This document shows positions 53,242 through 62,713 of a stretch of 64,000 nt of DNA, one piece after another. The stretch spans positions 186,001-250,000 of the forward strand of contig JALONL010000002.1 in NCBI GenBank assembly GCA_025454955.1, read 5' to 3'. The notes below the pieces were generated by a model that was not told where the DNA came from, searched no databases, and saw only the letters and a program-made list of their open reading frames with translations. The position numbers and the translations under genes are program-made. This DNA is from Bacteroidia bacterium. GTDB lineage: Bacteria > Bacteroidota > Bacteroidia > Palsa-965. The stretch's first letter is position 1. Every line of letters begins with the position of its first letter.

Positions 53242-54594
53242 ATGCCGCGCCTCACGCTTTCGCTTTTATTTACCCTTTTGCTGCTGGCCCAGTTGGCCGC
53301 ACAGCAAAGCGATGTGGTGTCGCAGCTTCCCTACGCCCGCAGCATTATTGATACGCTGGCCTCGCCCTCCATGCACGGACGCGGCTACGTAAACAAAGGC
53401 GATAAAATTGCGGCCAACTGGATAAGCAACGAGTTTAAAAAGTTCGGGCTGCTTTCGTTCAATAAAAGCGGAAGCTACGAACAGCCGTTTTCATTTCCGG
53501 TAAATACATTTCCCGGAAAAGTAGAAATGACTTTCATCTGGAAAGACGGCCGCCGCGAAACCAGCGACCCCGGCGAGCATTTCATTGTGCGCAGCTCATC
53601 GCCATCGGTGAAAGGAAATTTTAAAGTGGTTCGCTTCGATTCATCGGTGGTAAAAACCGAAGCCGGTATAAAAGCCTTTCTGGCACAGAACCTCAAAAAA
53701 GTATTTGTGCTGGTGGATACCACCGGCGTGCGCGAAAAAGCCAAACGCGATTTACTGGTGAATTTTGTGCGTTTCCCGCGCAACGTAAAAGGCATACTCA
53801 TTCCCGTGCAGCTAAACGTAATGCACGAACACGAGGGCGACAACTGCACCAAACTCAATCCCTGGGATTTTTCGCAAACGCAGTCGCTGGTGCCGGTAAT
53901 TGAAATTGAATCCGCGTGGAAAACGGTGAGTGAAATTGACATTATTGTAGGTGCAAAATTCATCCGCAATTACACCTCGCAAAACGTAATAGGCTACATA
54001 CGCGGCAGCCAGCAGCCCGATTCGTTTCTGGTATTTACGGCGCATTACGATCACCTGGGGCAAATGGGCCAGCGTGTTTACTTTCCCGGTGCCAACGACA
54101 ATGCCAGCGGTGTGGCCATGCTCATGTGTCTGGCAAAGCATTACAGCAATCCGGCCAACCGGCCAAAATGCTCGGTGGTGTTTATCGCCTTCGGTGCCGA
54201 GGAAGTGGGGCTGATAGGTTCGGCATGGTTTTGCCGCAATCCGCTTTTTCCGCTCAACAGCATTAAGTTTCTCATCAACATGGACATTATCGGCACCGGC
54301 GACGAAGGCATTACCGTGGTGAATGCCACGCTGTTTGACGAAGATTTTAAACTGATGCAGAAACTCAATGCACAACGCAGCTATTTGCCCCTGATTAAAC
54401 CCCGCGGCAAAGCAGCCATAAGCGATCATTTCTATTTCACCGAACGCGATGTGCCCTGCTTTTACATTTACACCATGGGCGGCATAAGAGCCTATCACGA
54501 CACCTGCGACCGGCGCGAAACATTGCCGCTCACAGAGTTTGATGATTTGTTTTTATTGCTTGTAGATTTTGCGTCGGTGCTTGATGCCGCGTAG
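53242..54594 (+). CDS. Secreted M28-family zinc peptidase
   Basis: A 450-residue protein with a signal peptide (1-21, ending LAQLAAQ). After an N-terminal cap and protease-associated-like region (about 25-245), the M28 catalytic domain (about 250-445) carries all the expected metal ligands: His in FTAHYDHLG, the bridging Asp in PGANDNASG, the catalytic and metal Glu pair in FGAEEVGLIG, Asp in INMDIIGTG, and a final His in YHDTCD. It should act as an aminopeptidase or carboxypeptidase in the periplasm or outside. No T9SS tail is present. It lies 8 bp after the Pro-rich gene and is convergent with the anti-sigma-like gene. Confidence 0.92.
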   Translation: MPRLTLSLLFTLLLLAQLAAQQSDVVSQLPYARSIIDTLASPSMHGRGYVNKGDKIAANWISNEFKKFGLLSFNKSGSYEQPFSFPVNTFPGKVEMTFIWKDGRRETSDPGEHFIVRSSSPSVKGNFKVVRFDSSVVKTEAGIKAFLAQNLKKVFVLVDTTGVREKAKRDLLVNFVRFPRNVKGILIPVQLNVMHEHEGDNCTKLNPWDFSQTQSLVPVIEIESAWKTVSEIDIIVGAKFIRNYTSQNVIGYIRGSQQPDSFLVFTAHYDHLGQMGQRVYFPGANDNASGVAMLMCLAKHYSNPANRPKCSVVFIAFGAEEVGLIGSAWFCRNPLFPLNSIKFLINMDIIGTGDEGITVVNATLFDEDFKLMQKLNAQRSYLPLIKPRGKAAISDHFYFTERDVPCFYIYTMGGIRAYHDTCDRRETLPLTEFDDLFLLLVDFASVLDAA

Positions 54595-54599
54595 CAGAA

Positions 54600-55433
54600 T
54601 TAATTTGACGACACCTGCACCTGCCAGGAGAAACTGCCGGAGATACGGTTATCCCCATTCAGCTTTTCGTAAAGTCGCAGGTATTTCACATGCACATCTG
54701 CTGGCTGACGTTTGCCATTAACAGTGAAACGACGCATATCGATAGCGAATGAATAATTGCGGGAGTTGGTAATTATTCCGTCGGCCACGAGTTGTTTTAC
54801 AAACTCTTTCTGAATACTGTCGCTGTGTGTGTTGCAGTGGCATTCGTCGTAATCGTTCGACGGATATACATTTACATCCACATTGCCGTTATCGTCTATA
54901 TTGTAATTAAAGGCGTATTCGTTAACCTCATCAGTATTCACCGCGGTTGATGATTCCACTCCTTCGGGGGTAATTTCCACATTGGTTACTGCATCCTCGT
55001 CGGAAGCCGAAACCGTAATGCGGGCATTGGCTGGCGCGTTAATGGTGTATTCGCGTCGCAGCGAATCGCCGTTGGGATTTTGTTTTACGTTTACCGTAAC
55101 CACGGGCGTATCAAGCGGGTTGAGCAGGGTGGTGTCGGTGAGTGCCACAGCGGGCTTATGCTGTACCTGCGGGGCAGGATTTTCGTTGGTGGTGTTTACG
55201 GCTATTAAAGCTGCAAGGCCCGATGCAGCGCCGGCAATGATAATGGATGTCATGTAGAGCGGTGGTTTAAATGAATACCACGGCAATTTGCCCGGCGCGC
55301 CAATGTGCGGCGACTGCGGCAAAAGCTGACCTGCGGCGTGGAGACGGGCCCAGTGCTCCACTTCGCTCAATGGCACCTCCGAAGGCAGCTCATTGAGCCG
55401 GCTGAAAAGATCGGTGATGCGTTGATCTGTCAT
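54600..55433 (-). CDS. Putative membrane anti-sigma factor partner
   Basis: A 277-residue protein with a short cytoplasmic N-terminal region (LFSRLNELPSEVPLSEVEHWARLHAAG), one membrane segment (about 58-78, MTSIIIAGAASGLAALIAV) and a Thr/Asp/Asn-rich periplasmic part of about 190 residues with no known fold. It lies 38 bp downstream of an ECF sigma factor gene. That position and topology are those of anti-sigma factors, but the N-terminus does not clearly show a zinc anti-sigma HxxxCxxC motif, so the role is inferred from context. Confidence 0.65.
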   Translation of the reverse strand: MTDQRITDLFSRLNELPSEVPLSEVEHWARLHAAGQLLPQSPHIGAPGKLPWYSFKPPLYMTSIIIAGAASGLAALIAVNTTNENPAPQVQHKPAVALTDTTLLNPLDTPVVTVNVKQNPNGDSLRREYTINAPANARITVSASDEDAVTNVEITPEGVESSTAVNTDEVNEYAFNYNIDDNGNVDVNVYPSNDYDECHCNTHSDSIQKEFVKQLVADGIITNSRNYSFAIDMRRFTVNGKRQPADVHVKYLRLYEKLNGDNRISGSFSWQVQVSSN

Positions 55434-55471
55434 TTTATTGTCGTGATTATTAGTATGAATTGGTTGTTCTA

Positions 55472-56026
55472 TTAAAGTAATGAAGTGAGGCGGAAAGAAT
55501 GTTCCTGACGCAGTTCGGGTACGCCCTCGTCGTCGAGGAGTTTTCTTACTCTTTGCCGTGCGCGGCTTACGCGGGTTTTTACGGCTTCCACGCGGCAGTT
55601 TTGCATATCGGCAATTTCCTGCATACTGAATCCCGATACTTCGAACATGAGCAATGCCTCTTTTTCCTGAGCGCCCAGCTGGTTAATGGCTTTATGCAGG
55701 TAGTGCATATCCATTGCCGTTTCGGGGCTTCCGGTGCGGCTTTCCATGCGGCGCAGCATTTTCTCATCGAATGAGGCCGAAAATTTCTGCCTCCGCATCA
55801 AATCGCGCACAAGGTTGTTGGCTACACAAATCATCCAGCCCAGCAGTTTTTCGCGGTCTTTAATGCTTTCGTATCGTTGCAGCGCAATAAGCACGGTTTC
55901 CTGCACCAGATCTTCCGGATCGAGTAACCCCCACGCATGACTCCGGCAGTAGCGCGTAAAGCGCTCGTGTACCTGAGCATAGCGGGAAAGGAAATCCCTG
56001 TTTATATCGCCTTGTGATGGATTCAC
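55472..56026 (-). CDS. ECF-type sigma-70 factor
   Basis: A 184-residue sigma factor of the extracytoplasmic function group. Region 2 is visible around GLLDPEDLVQETVLIALQRYE and WMICVANNLVRDLMRRQK. Region 4 is GAQEKEALLMFEVSGFSMQEIADMQNC (cited as EKEALLMFEVSGFSMQEIAD) with VEAVKTRVSRARQRVRKLL as the -35 recognition helix. Region 3 is absent, as expected. It probably directs transcription of envelope-stress or surface genes and is held by the membrane protein encoded next (54600-55433). Confidence 0.92.
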   Translation of the reverse strand: MNPSQGDINRDFLSRYAQVHERFTRYCRSHAWGLLDPEDLVQETVLIALQRYESIKDREKLLGWMICVANNLVRDLMRRQKFSASFDEKMLRRMESRTGSPETAMDMHYLHKAINQLGAQEKEALLMFEVSGFSMQEIADMQNCRVEAVKTRVSRARQRVRKLLDDEGVPELRQEHSFRLTSLL

Positions 56027-56623
56027 GAATATAATGTCGGATAATTCGGGGAAAGGTGACAGGACTGCTGTTTATTTCTACGTAAAAATCTGATTACCTG
56101 ATATTTAATTTGCGGATATTCCCCTGATTCATATTTCATCAAATAAAATTCACCCGAACCTCTTTTTTATATTCTTCCATCCGCCGAAGAAATTGAACCA
56201 ACTGCCGATAACAACATCAAACTAAAACCTGTTTAGTAACCAACCGCCGATAAAAACCCGCAAACAATCGAAGTTTAATTACCGAACTAATGTATTCATA
56301 TCAGACGGCGAAACACCCTGTTTTACTAATGGCACGCTTATTGCAACATTAACAAAACATCATATTATTTCGCATATTTTTCGATTGGGCATAAGCATCT
56401 AATACGTACCGGAAAAAATATTGTTTCTTTTATTTTGCGTAACAATTCCGCTTTATTTAGGCGGAATTTTGATTTTCAGCCAGTTAGGGGCGGAAAAAAT
56501 TTTTCGCCCGTTTCCCCCTCCGATTAAGATTGTGTTACCTGCGAAACTCTGTCCTATACAGGGGCGTTAGATCAGGTAGTTCTTTGCTTCACACAAATCA
56601 TTTAACCGGAAAGGAGAAAAGCT
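56027..56623. other. 597-bp gene-free AT-rich region
   Basis: No gene is convincing in this divergent gap between the sigma factor and the 1192-codon gene. Near 56425-56440 a TTTTATTTTGC stretch is close to, but not, a -7 element. A purine-rich AAAGGAGAAAAG stands directly before the ATG at 56624 and is a good ribosome site. A long leader is therefore likely and could be regulatory. Confidence 0.5.
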
Positions 56624-59600
56624 ATGGGAATAAGCTACACACACACCCGGGTTAATTGGATGCGCTTCCTGATGATACTGGCATTATTGCCAATGGCAAA
56701 CCATCAGTTGAAAGCCACCCATGCGCAGGGCGCCGACTTAACCTACACCTGCCTTGGAGGCAACCAATACCTGCTTCGGCTGGCCTTTTACCGCGATTGC
56801 AGCGGTAACACAGCCCCCAATAATGTCACAATAGACATTGCTTCAGTCTCCTGCAACCAATCCCTCTCTGTCGTCCTCAACCCCATTGCAGGAACCGGAC
56901 AGGACGTGACGCCCATCTGTCCAAACATGCTGACCGTTTGTAACGGCGGTCAAAATCCGGGCGTTCAGGAATTTATCTATGACGGTGTTGTCACATTACC
57001 GATGGCATGCACCGACTGGGTATTCAGTTTTAATTTTTGCTGTCGCAACAATGCGATAAGCACGATCCAGAATCCAGGATCGCAGAACATTTTTGTGCAG
57101 TCGCTGCTCAATAATGTGAATGCGCCCTGCAACAATTCACCGACCTTCTCAAACAGGCCGATACCGTTTGTATGCCTGGGACAGAACTACTGTTTCAACC
57201 ACGGAGCAACCGATGTGGACGGCGACTCGCTGGCGTATGCCCTCATACCTCCGGCAACCAGCGCCACCACCACAGTAACCTATCTTACGCCGTACTCGGC
57301 CACACAACCTGTGGCTTCCAATCCGGCCATGACGTTTAACGCCACCAACGGCGACATTTGCATGACACCGTCGCAGTTGATGGTAACTGTAATGGCAGTA
57401 CGTGTGGAAGAATGGCGAAACGGCATTCTCATTGGCAGCGTGGTGCGCGATATTCAGCTCCGCACCATCATGTGTACAAACACATTGCCTTCTGTGTCGG
57501 GCATAAACAACACCAACAGCTTTAATGTAAGTGTCTGCGCAGGCAACACGCTTTCGTTCTTCGTAAACTCGTCTGATCCGGATACGAACCAGAACGTTAC
57601 GCTTACCTGGAACAACAGCATTGCCAATGCCACATTTACACAAACCGCAGGACCGCTGCCGGTGGGCACTTTCACCTGGACACCCGGCCCTGGCGACATC
57701 AGCAATGTGCCACATTGTTTCACCATTACGGTAAGCGATGATAACTGTCCGTATTCGGGCTCACAAACGTTTGCGTATTGCATTACCGTAACGGGCTTTG
57801 CTGTATCGGCCACAAGTTCGCCGGCAAACTGCAATGCGTCTAACGGTTCGGCGGCAGTGCTGGCTTCGGGCGGGCAGCAGCCTTACTCGTATGCCTGGTC
57901 GCCCTCGGGCGGAAACAATGCCACAGCAAACGGCCTCACTCCCGGCACATACAGTTGCACCATTACCGACGGTGCCGGCTGCCAGATGGTGCAAACCGTG
58001 GTAGTGGCACAAGGTGCAGCTCCGGGTAACCTGCTCATGAACAGTACTGATATTGATTGTTTCGGCAACAACAACGGTTCGGCCACCGCCAACATGAATG
58101 GCGGCCAGCAGCCTTACACGTACGCCTGGAGCAACGGCGGCAACACCGCCACAATCAGCAACCTTGCACCCGGCACATACAGTGTAAGTGTAACCACAGC
58201 CAACGGCTGCATTTCGACCGGCACAATAACCATAACACAACCTGTATCGGCACTGAGTGTAAACACCAGCATAAGCACACCTCTGCTTTGCAGCGGAAAT
58301 ACCAACGGTGCCATTCTTGCCGCAGTAAGCGGAGGCACCACACCCTACGCCTACAACTGGAGCACCACACCGGCACAGCAAACTCCGCAGGCCACCAACC
58401 TCGGCGCAGGCAGCTATGCCGTAAGCATTACCGATGCCAACGGATGCACCACACAGGGAAGCATCATACTTACACAACCCAACGCCATTACCGGACTGAT
58501 AAGTTCAACTCCTGTATCGTGCAACGGGGGCAGCAACGGTGCTGCACAGGTATTGGCTTCGGGTGGCACAGGTACTTACACTTATTCATGGAACTCGGTA
58601 CCGCCGCAATCGGGCCCGTCGGCCATTAATCTTGGCGCGGGAGCTTATGTGGTAAGCATTACCGACGGCAACGGCTGCCAGGCATTAACAGTAGCCACCA
58701 TTACGCAACCTGCACCGCTTTCGGCCACCATTACCGGAGCAAGCAATGTAACCTGCAACGGCGGCAACAATGGCTCGGCCTCCATTACAGCCGCAGGCGG
58801 CACCAGTCCTTACAGTTATGCGTGGAGTACCGTTCCGGTGCAAACCTCGCCTTTTGTAAACAACCTGAGCGCCGGTACGCAAACCGTAAGCATTACCGAT
58901 GCCAACGGCTGCGCCACTGTAACCACAATTACTATTCTGGAGCCCACGCCGGTTATCATAAGCACACTTGGCAACGATACGGTTTGTCCGGCACAGCCTG
59001 CGGTAATTTCGGCATTGGCCAATGGCGGCAACGGTCCTTATACCTACAACTGGAATGTGCCGCTGGGCAATGGCCCCCAGTACACGGTTTATCCCACACA
59101 AGCTACGTCATACATTGTTCAGGCGGTTGATGCGTCGGGCTGTGTGAGTGCACCTGATACAATTTTACTTGATGTCTATCAGTTCACGCCCGCCAACCTG
59201 AGCATGAGTCCGGCCACGGCAGTATGCGCAGGAAACTCGGCAGTGGTAAGCTGTGCGGTAACCGGCAACACCGGCCCAGTGCTGTGGAACTGGAACGTAC
59301 CCGGCTGGAACACGGCAGGCCCTTACACGGTGCAGCCGCAAACCACCACCACCTACATTGTTACTGCCACCAACGTGTGCAACGTATCGGTAACAGGCAG
59401 TACGCAGGTTACGGTAAATGCCTTGCCGATAGTATCGCTGCAACCGCAAACCATAAGCGGCTGCGATGAGGCACGGCTTACCATAAGCGACAACAATGCC
59501 GGCAACAGCGGTTGTTTTTATGCCTGGGATTTTGGCGACGGATTTACCGGCACAGGCTCACCCGTGTTTCATGATTACACTGCATCAGGCACCTACACCA

Positions 59601-60202
59601 TAACCGTGGTGGCCACCACCACAGCCGGCTGCACGGGCAATGCCTCCACAGTTGCGCAGGTAACGGTGTATGTTTCGCCCAATGCCTCGTTTGCAGTTTC
59701 CTCCAACGAAATAACCACACTCGAACCCACCGTGGTGTTTACCGATCTTTCATCGTCGAACACATTGGGCTGGTTCTGGAATTTCGGCGACACCACCACT
59801 TCCACCACGCCTTCGCCCACGCATACGTACAACGGACGCGGCACCTATCAGGTAATGCTGGTGGTAACCGGCGACGGTGGCTGCACCGATACTGCCTGGC
59901 AAACCATTGAGGTAAGTCCGGAACAGACGTTGTTTGTGCCCAATGCCTTTACACCAAACGGCGACGGCAAGAACGATATGTTTATGGCGGTAGGATTGGA
60001 AATAATCGCGTTCAACATGGATATTTATGATCGCTGGGGCAACCATATTTTCTCGAGCGATAAAATGGAAATAGGCTGGGACGGCCGCGCCCGCGATGGC
60101 AGCGATGTGGCCCAGCAGGATGTGTATGTATATAAAATTGTTGCCACAGACTTCACCGGGCGGGTGCAGAAACTTACCGGTCATGTATCGTTGCTGAAGT
60201 AA
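56624..60202 (+). CDS. SprB-repeat, PKD and CHU_C surface protein (T9SS type B cargo)
   Basis: A 1192-residue secreted protein. Signal peptide about 1-31. An N-terminal Cys-rich beta domain (about 33-390, THAQGADLTYTCLGGNQYLL onward) is of a type seen at the start of many Bacteroidota CHU_C proteins. Five to six SprB-type repeats (about 395-775) each have NG(S/A)A...GG..PY.Y.W followed by LxxGTYxVxITDxxGC. Next come Ig-like segments (about 780-945), two PKD domains (about 950-1100, with YAWDFGDGFTGTG and WFWNFGDTTT), and a C-terminal CHU_C domain (about 1103-1192, PNAFTPNGDGKNDMF and DRWGNHIF). It is exported by T9SS and likely adhesive. It has its own terminator and no adjacent porP. Confidence 0.92.
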   Translation: MGISYTHTRVNWMRFLMILALLPMANHQLKATHAQGADLTYTCLGGNQYLLRLAFYRDCSGNTAPNNVTIDIASVSCNQSLSVVLNPIAGTGQDVTPICPNMLTVCNGGQNPGVQEFIYDGVVTLPMACTDWVFSFNFCCRNNAISTIQNPGSQNIFVQSLLNNVNAPCNNSPTFSNRPIPFVCLGQNYCFNHGATDVDGDSLAYALIPPATSATTTVTYLTPYSATQPVASNPAMTFNATNGDICMTPSQLMVTVMAVRVEEWRNGILIGSVVRDIQLRTIMCTNTLPSVSGINNTNSFNVSVCAGNTLSFFVNSSDPDTNQNVTLTWNNSIANATFTQTAGPLPVGTFTWTPGPGDISNVPHCFTITVSDDNCPYSGSQTFAYCITVTGFAVSATSSPANCNASNGSAAVLASGGQQPYSYAWSPSGGNNATANGLTPGTYSCTITDGAGCQMVQTVVVAQGAAPGNLLMNSTDIDCFGNNNGSATANMNGGQQPYTYAWSNGGNTATISNLAPGTYSVSVTTANGCISTGTITITQPVSALSVNTSISTPLLCSGNTNGAILAAVSGGTTPYAYNWSTTPAQQTPQATNLGAGSYAVSITDANGCTTQGSIILTQPNAITGLISSTPVSCNGGSNGAAQVLASGGTGTYTYSWNSVPPQSGPSAINLGAGAYVVSITDGNGCQALTVATITQPAPLSATITGASNVTCNGGNNGSASITAAGGTSPYSYAWSTVPVQTSPFVNNLSAGTQTVSITDANGCATVTTITILEPTPVIISTLGNDTVCPAQPAVISALANGGNGPYTYNWNVPLGNGPQYTVYPTQATSYIVQAVDASGCVSAPDTILLDVYQFTPANLSMSPATAVCAGNSAVVSCAVTGNTGPVLWNWNVPGWNTAGPYTVQPQTTTTYIVTATNVCNVSVTGSTQVTVNALPIVSLQPQTISGCDEARLTISDNNAGNSGCFYAWDFGDGFTGTGSPVFHDYTASGTYTITVVATTTAGCTGNASTVAQVTVYVSPNASFAVSSNEITTLEPTVVFTDLSSSNTLGWFWNFGDTTTSTTPSPTHTYNGRGTYQVMLVVTGDGGCTDTAWQTIEVSPEQTLFVPNAFTPNGDGKNDMFMAVGLEIIAFNMDIYDRWGNHIFSSDKMEIGWDGRARDGSDVAQQDVYVYKIVATDFTGRVQKLTGHVSLLK

Positions 60203-60233
60203 AGAACCAGATAACGGAGAGCACCGTAAAGTG

Positions 60234-60273
60234 AACAGCCGCCGGAGCGTAAAAGCTTCGGCGGCTGTTTTGT
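60234..60273 (+). terminator. Terminator of the SprB-repeat gene
   Basis: A 15-bp stem (60234-60248 with 60255-60269, one G-T pair) followed by TTGT, 31 bp after the stop codon. It may also serve the convergent minus-strand gene. Confidence 0.8.
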
Positions 60274-60295
60274 GTATTAAAAACCGGAAATATGT

Positions 60296-60820
60296 TTACG
60301 CCACTTCTGCCGGTTTAGCTTTACGTTTCAATATCAGTGCACTCACCAGCGTCACCAGCAAACCCACCGGCACTACTTCGGCATACGTAATGAGTACTAC
60401 AAACACCGGATTTTTATACATCGCTTTAAATTCCTCCATATCTCGTGTTACCACAGCCACATCCTGCCCGTTGCGGGAGGCGTCGGCAATCATGTGTTCG
60501 GTGTAGCGGTCCATAAAATCGGGTACAAACAAATAGTAGCCAATTATCCATGTCACCACATACAATGTGGCTGCGATAAGCATAATGTACAATCCCAGTT
60601 TAAACGCCCTGCCAAAACTTATTACACCATTTAATTCCTTGTTGCGGTAACTTCTTATGCCGAAAAAGATGAGCGAAAATGTAACAATCATAATGGTGTA
60701 ACCCACTACGGCATTTCCCTCGAAATCTTTGTTGTTGCACAACATTGTAACAAGTACAATCATGTTTGTACAAAGAATGGCCCCGGCAATTAATCCGTAA
60801 ACAAGTGCGATTTTTTTCAT
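60296..60820 (-). CDS. DUF4199 membrane protein
   Basis: A 174-residue protein with four membrane segments: LVYGLIAGAILCTNMIVLVT, VGYTIMIVTFSLIFFGI, LGLYIMLIAATLYVVTWIIGYYLF (cited as LGLYIMLIAATLYVV) and VFVVLITYAEVVPVGLLVTL. The pattern with YRNKELNGVISFGRAFKLG after helix 2 fits DUF4199, whose function is not known. I start it at 60820 (MKKIALVYG). An ATG nine codons earlier is possible. It is preceded on the same strand by a membrane-bound LuxR-type regulator, an arrangement found in other Bacteroidota. Confidence 0.82.
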   Translation of the reverse strand: MKKIALVYGLIAGAILCTNMIVLVTMLCNNKDFEGNAVVGYTIMIVTFSLIFFGIRSYRNKELNGVISFGRAFKLGLYIMLIAATLYVVTWIIGYYLFVPDFMDRYTEHMIADASRNGQDVAVVTRDMEEFKAMYKNPVFVVLITYAEVVPVGLLVTLVSALILKRKAKPAEVA

Positions 60821-60932
60821 TGTGAATTGAGTTTGATTGAGATGCAAAACTGGAATTCTGCATCAGAAAACCACTCATACTTTAGTACCAAATTCGAGAA
60901 AAAGAAGTACTACAACTATCCTTCTTTTTGAA

Positions 60933-61397
60933 TTAAGATATGATTTTCAATCGTTTAGCTTTTTCGGCAGCCTGGGTTCTGCTTTTCACATCCATTTTCA
61001 CAAACAGGTTCGATACATGCGTTTTCACGGTGCTTAACGAGAGAAAAAGCTGTGCGGCAATTTCGGCATTGCTGTTTCCTTTGGCAATGAGTTCGAGCAC
61101 TTCGGTTTCGCGTGCGCTGAGTCCGAGTTTTTTTATTGCTTCTTCGTTACGCTCCTGCGCCGACTCGACAATTACTTCTTTCTCTACAATAATGGTTTCT
61201 ACTTTTTGCCGTGTAAGCTGCCGCGCCATCCATATTCCGAGCAGGGTAAAAAACACGGCCACCATGCCCACGTATATTTCGGTGGAATGATCGAGAATGA
61301 GGAATTTCCACTGCATCCATTTGAGCAGCATAACCAGCAAAGCCAGTGAACCGCCGTAGAGGAGTGAATGACGTATGAATTGAGGAATTGCCTTCAT
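60933..61397 (-). CDS. Membrane-anchored LuxR-type regulator
   Basis: A 154-residue protein with two N-terminal membrane helices (about 10-27, [17 protein letters not shown], and about 40-59, [17 protein letters not shown]), a charged coiled-coil linker, and a C-terminal GerE/LuxR helix-turn-helix (about 90-150, [20 protein letters not shown] and [18 protein letters not shown]). It should bind DNA while tethered to the inner membrane. No receiver or ligand-binding domain is present. It is probably co-expressed with the DUF4199 membrane protein downstream, which could be its sensor or target. Confidence 0.9.
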   Translation of the reverse strand: MKAIPQFIRHSLLYGGSLALLVMLLKWMQWKFLILDHSTEIYVGMVAVFFTLLGIWMARQLTRQKVETIIVEKEVIVESAQERNEEAIKKLGLSARETEVLELIAKGNSNAEIAAQLFLSLSTVKTHVSNLFVKMDVKSRTQAAEKAKRLKIIS

Positions 61398-61463
61398 GGC
61401 CGTGCTGCTTGAAGCGGGGAAATTACAAAATGTACGCAGGCAGACAAATCTGCGTGGCCCGGC

Positions 61464-62705
61464 TTAATAGATTACTAACTGCACCCGGCTTATTGCACCG
61501 GCACATCGCACTTCGGCAATGTACAATCCGGCACTTAACTCCTGCGGCAAACGAAACTGCCCGTCGGGCGTGGCAAGCGAAGCAATAAGTTGCCCGGAAG
61601 CATTGTAAAACAACACCTCAGCAGCCATAGGAATACTCAAACTCACCACGCGCCCGGAGGCTGCCGGATTGGGATAAATGCGAAGCGACTGTGCTTCCGC
61701 ATCAATGCTTTCCACCGCCGTAGGATTTTCGTCGATGCGTACAAGGCCGCCAATGCGTGTGCCGGCCCAGGTTACCGCGTTGGTTTCCTTGGCCACGCAT
61801 TGCACATACTCATCGGGTATGGGCGATGTTGCGGTGTCCCAGATGGTCCAGGTGCCGGGTGGTGTAAAACGTATAATGCCGCGCTGCATGGTGCCGCAGT
61901 ATTTGCGTTGCAGCGAGTCGATGGCCACATCGGTGAGTGCGTTGGAACCTATGCCCGAATTAAGTGTGTTGTACCAGGTCCAGTAGTTGAAGTTGTAGTT
62001 GAGCATAAGCCCGGCTGCGGGCGAGGCATACCACCGCGTTTCGTTAGTATCGAGCACCACGCGCACGGCCGAATTGTCGGGCAGGTTGCTGAGGGCTATG
62101 GAATACATCACCCAGCCTGTATCGTTAATGTCGTAGAAGCCTCCGTTTATGGTGCAGAGGTATTTGCGGTTGGTGGGGCCCACGGCAACGGCCGAAATAT
62201 TATCGGAGAAAAGCATGGAGTTTGTGGTGTTCCACACCTGCCATGTATTCCAGTTGTAATGCGCCAGCCCCGAACTGGTGGCCAGCCAGAGGTAGCCCGA
62301 AGTATCGAACGCAATGCCGCGCACAAAATCGTTGGGCAGGCCGCTGTTGGTGGTGTTCCAGATCTGCCACTGCGAAGTGCCGTCGAATTTGGCCAGCCCG
62401 CCCTGAAACATGCCAATCCATATGGCATTGGTATCGTCAACCACAATGGTGCGCACACTGTTGTCGGGCAGACCCGAATTGGTGGTGTTGAATACCGTCC
62501 AGTTTGTGCCGTCGAATTTTACCAGACCGGCATCGGTACCAATCCATTTCACCTGCTGATGGTCAACGGCAATGGCACGCACATTGTCATCGGGCATTCC
62601 CGAATTGACGGTGTTGTAAATGGTCCAGCCTGCCTGACCAAAAAGCAAACTGCTCCTGCAGGCCAGAGCCAGCAGGAGCAGTAAACCAAGTTGAACGGAT
62701 TTCAT
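61464..62705 (-). CDS. Two-component-regulator-propeller protein with T9SS type A sorting domain
   Basis: A 413-residue secreted protein. Signal peptide about 1-23. A series of about seven propeller-type repeats follows (about 25-325), each with a W.(I/V)(Y/F)NT.NS.(M/L)P(D/N) turn followed by AIAVD or TIVVDDTNAIWIG-like strands, as in Reg_prop repeats. The C-terminal T9SS sorting domain (about 335-413) contains LRIYPNPAASGRVVSLSI and AGLYIAEVRCAG. No signalling domain is attached, so it is likely a surface or secreted beta-propeller for binding. The gene lies 8 bp after the next T9SS cargo gene, so the two may be co-transcribed. Confidence 0.88.
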   Translation of the reverse strand: MKSVQLGLLLLLALACRSSLLFGQAGWTIYNTVNSGMPDDNVRAIAVDHQQVKWIGTDAGLVKFDGTNWTVFNTTNSGLPDNSVRTIVVDDTNAIWIGMFQGGLAKFDGTSQWQIWNTTNSGLPNDFVRGIAFDTSGYLWLATSSGLAHYNWNTWQVWNTTNSMLFSDNISAVAVGPTNRKYLCTINGGFYDINDTGWVMYSIALSNLPDNSAVRVVLDTNETRWYASPAAGLMLNYNFNYWTWYNTLNSGIGSNALTDVAIDSLQRKYCGTMQRGIIRFTPPGTWTIWDTATSPIPDEYVQCVAKETNAVTWAGTRIGGLVRIDENPTAVESIDAEAQSLRIYPNPAASGRVVSLSIPMAAEVLFYNASGQLIASLATPDGQFRLPQELSAGLYIAEVRCAGAISRVQLVIY

Positions 62706-62713
62706 AAGTATGA

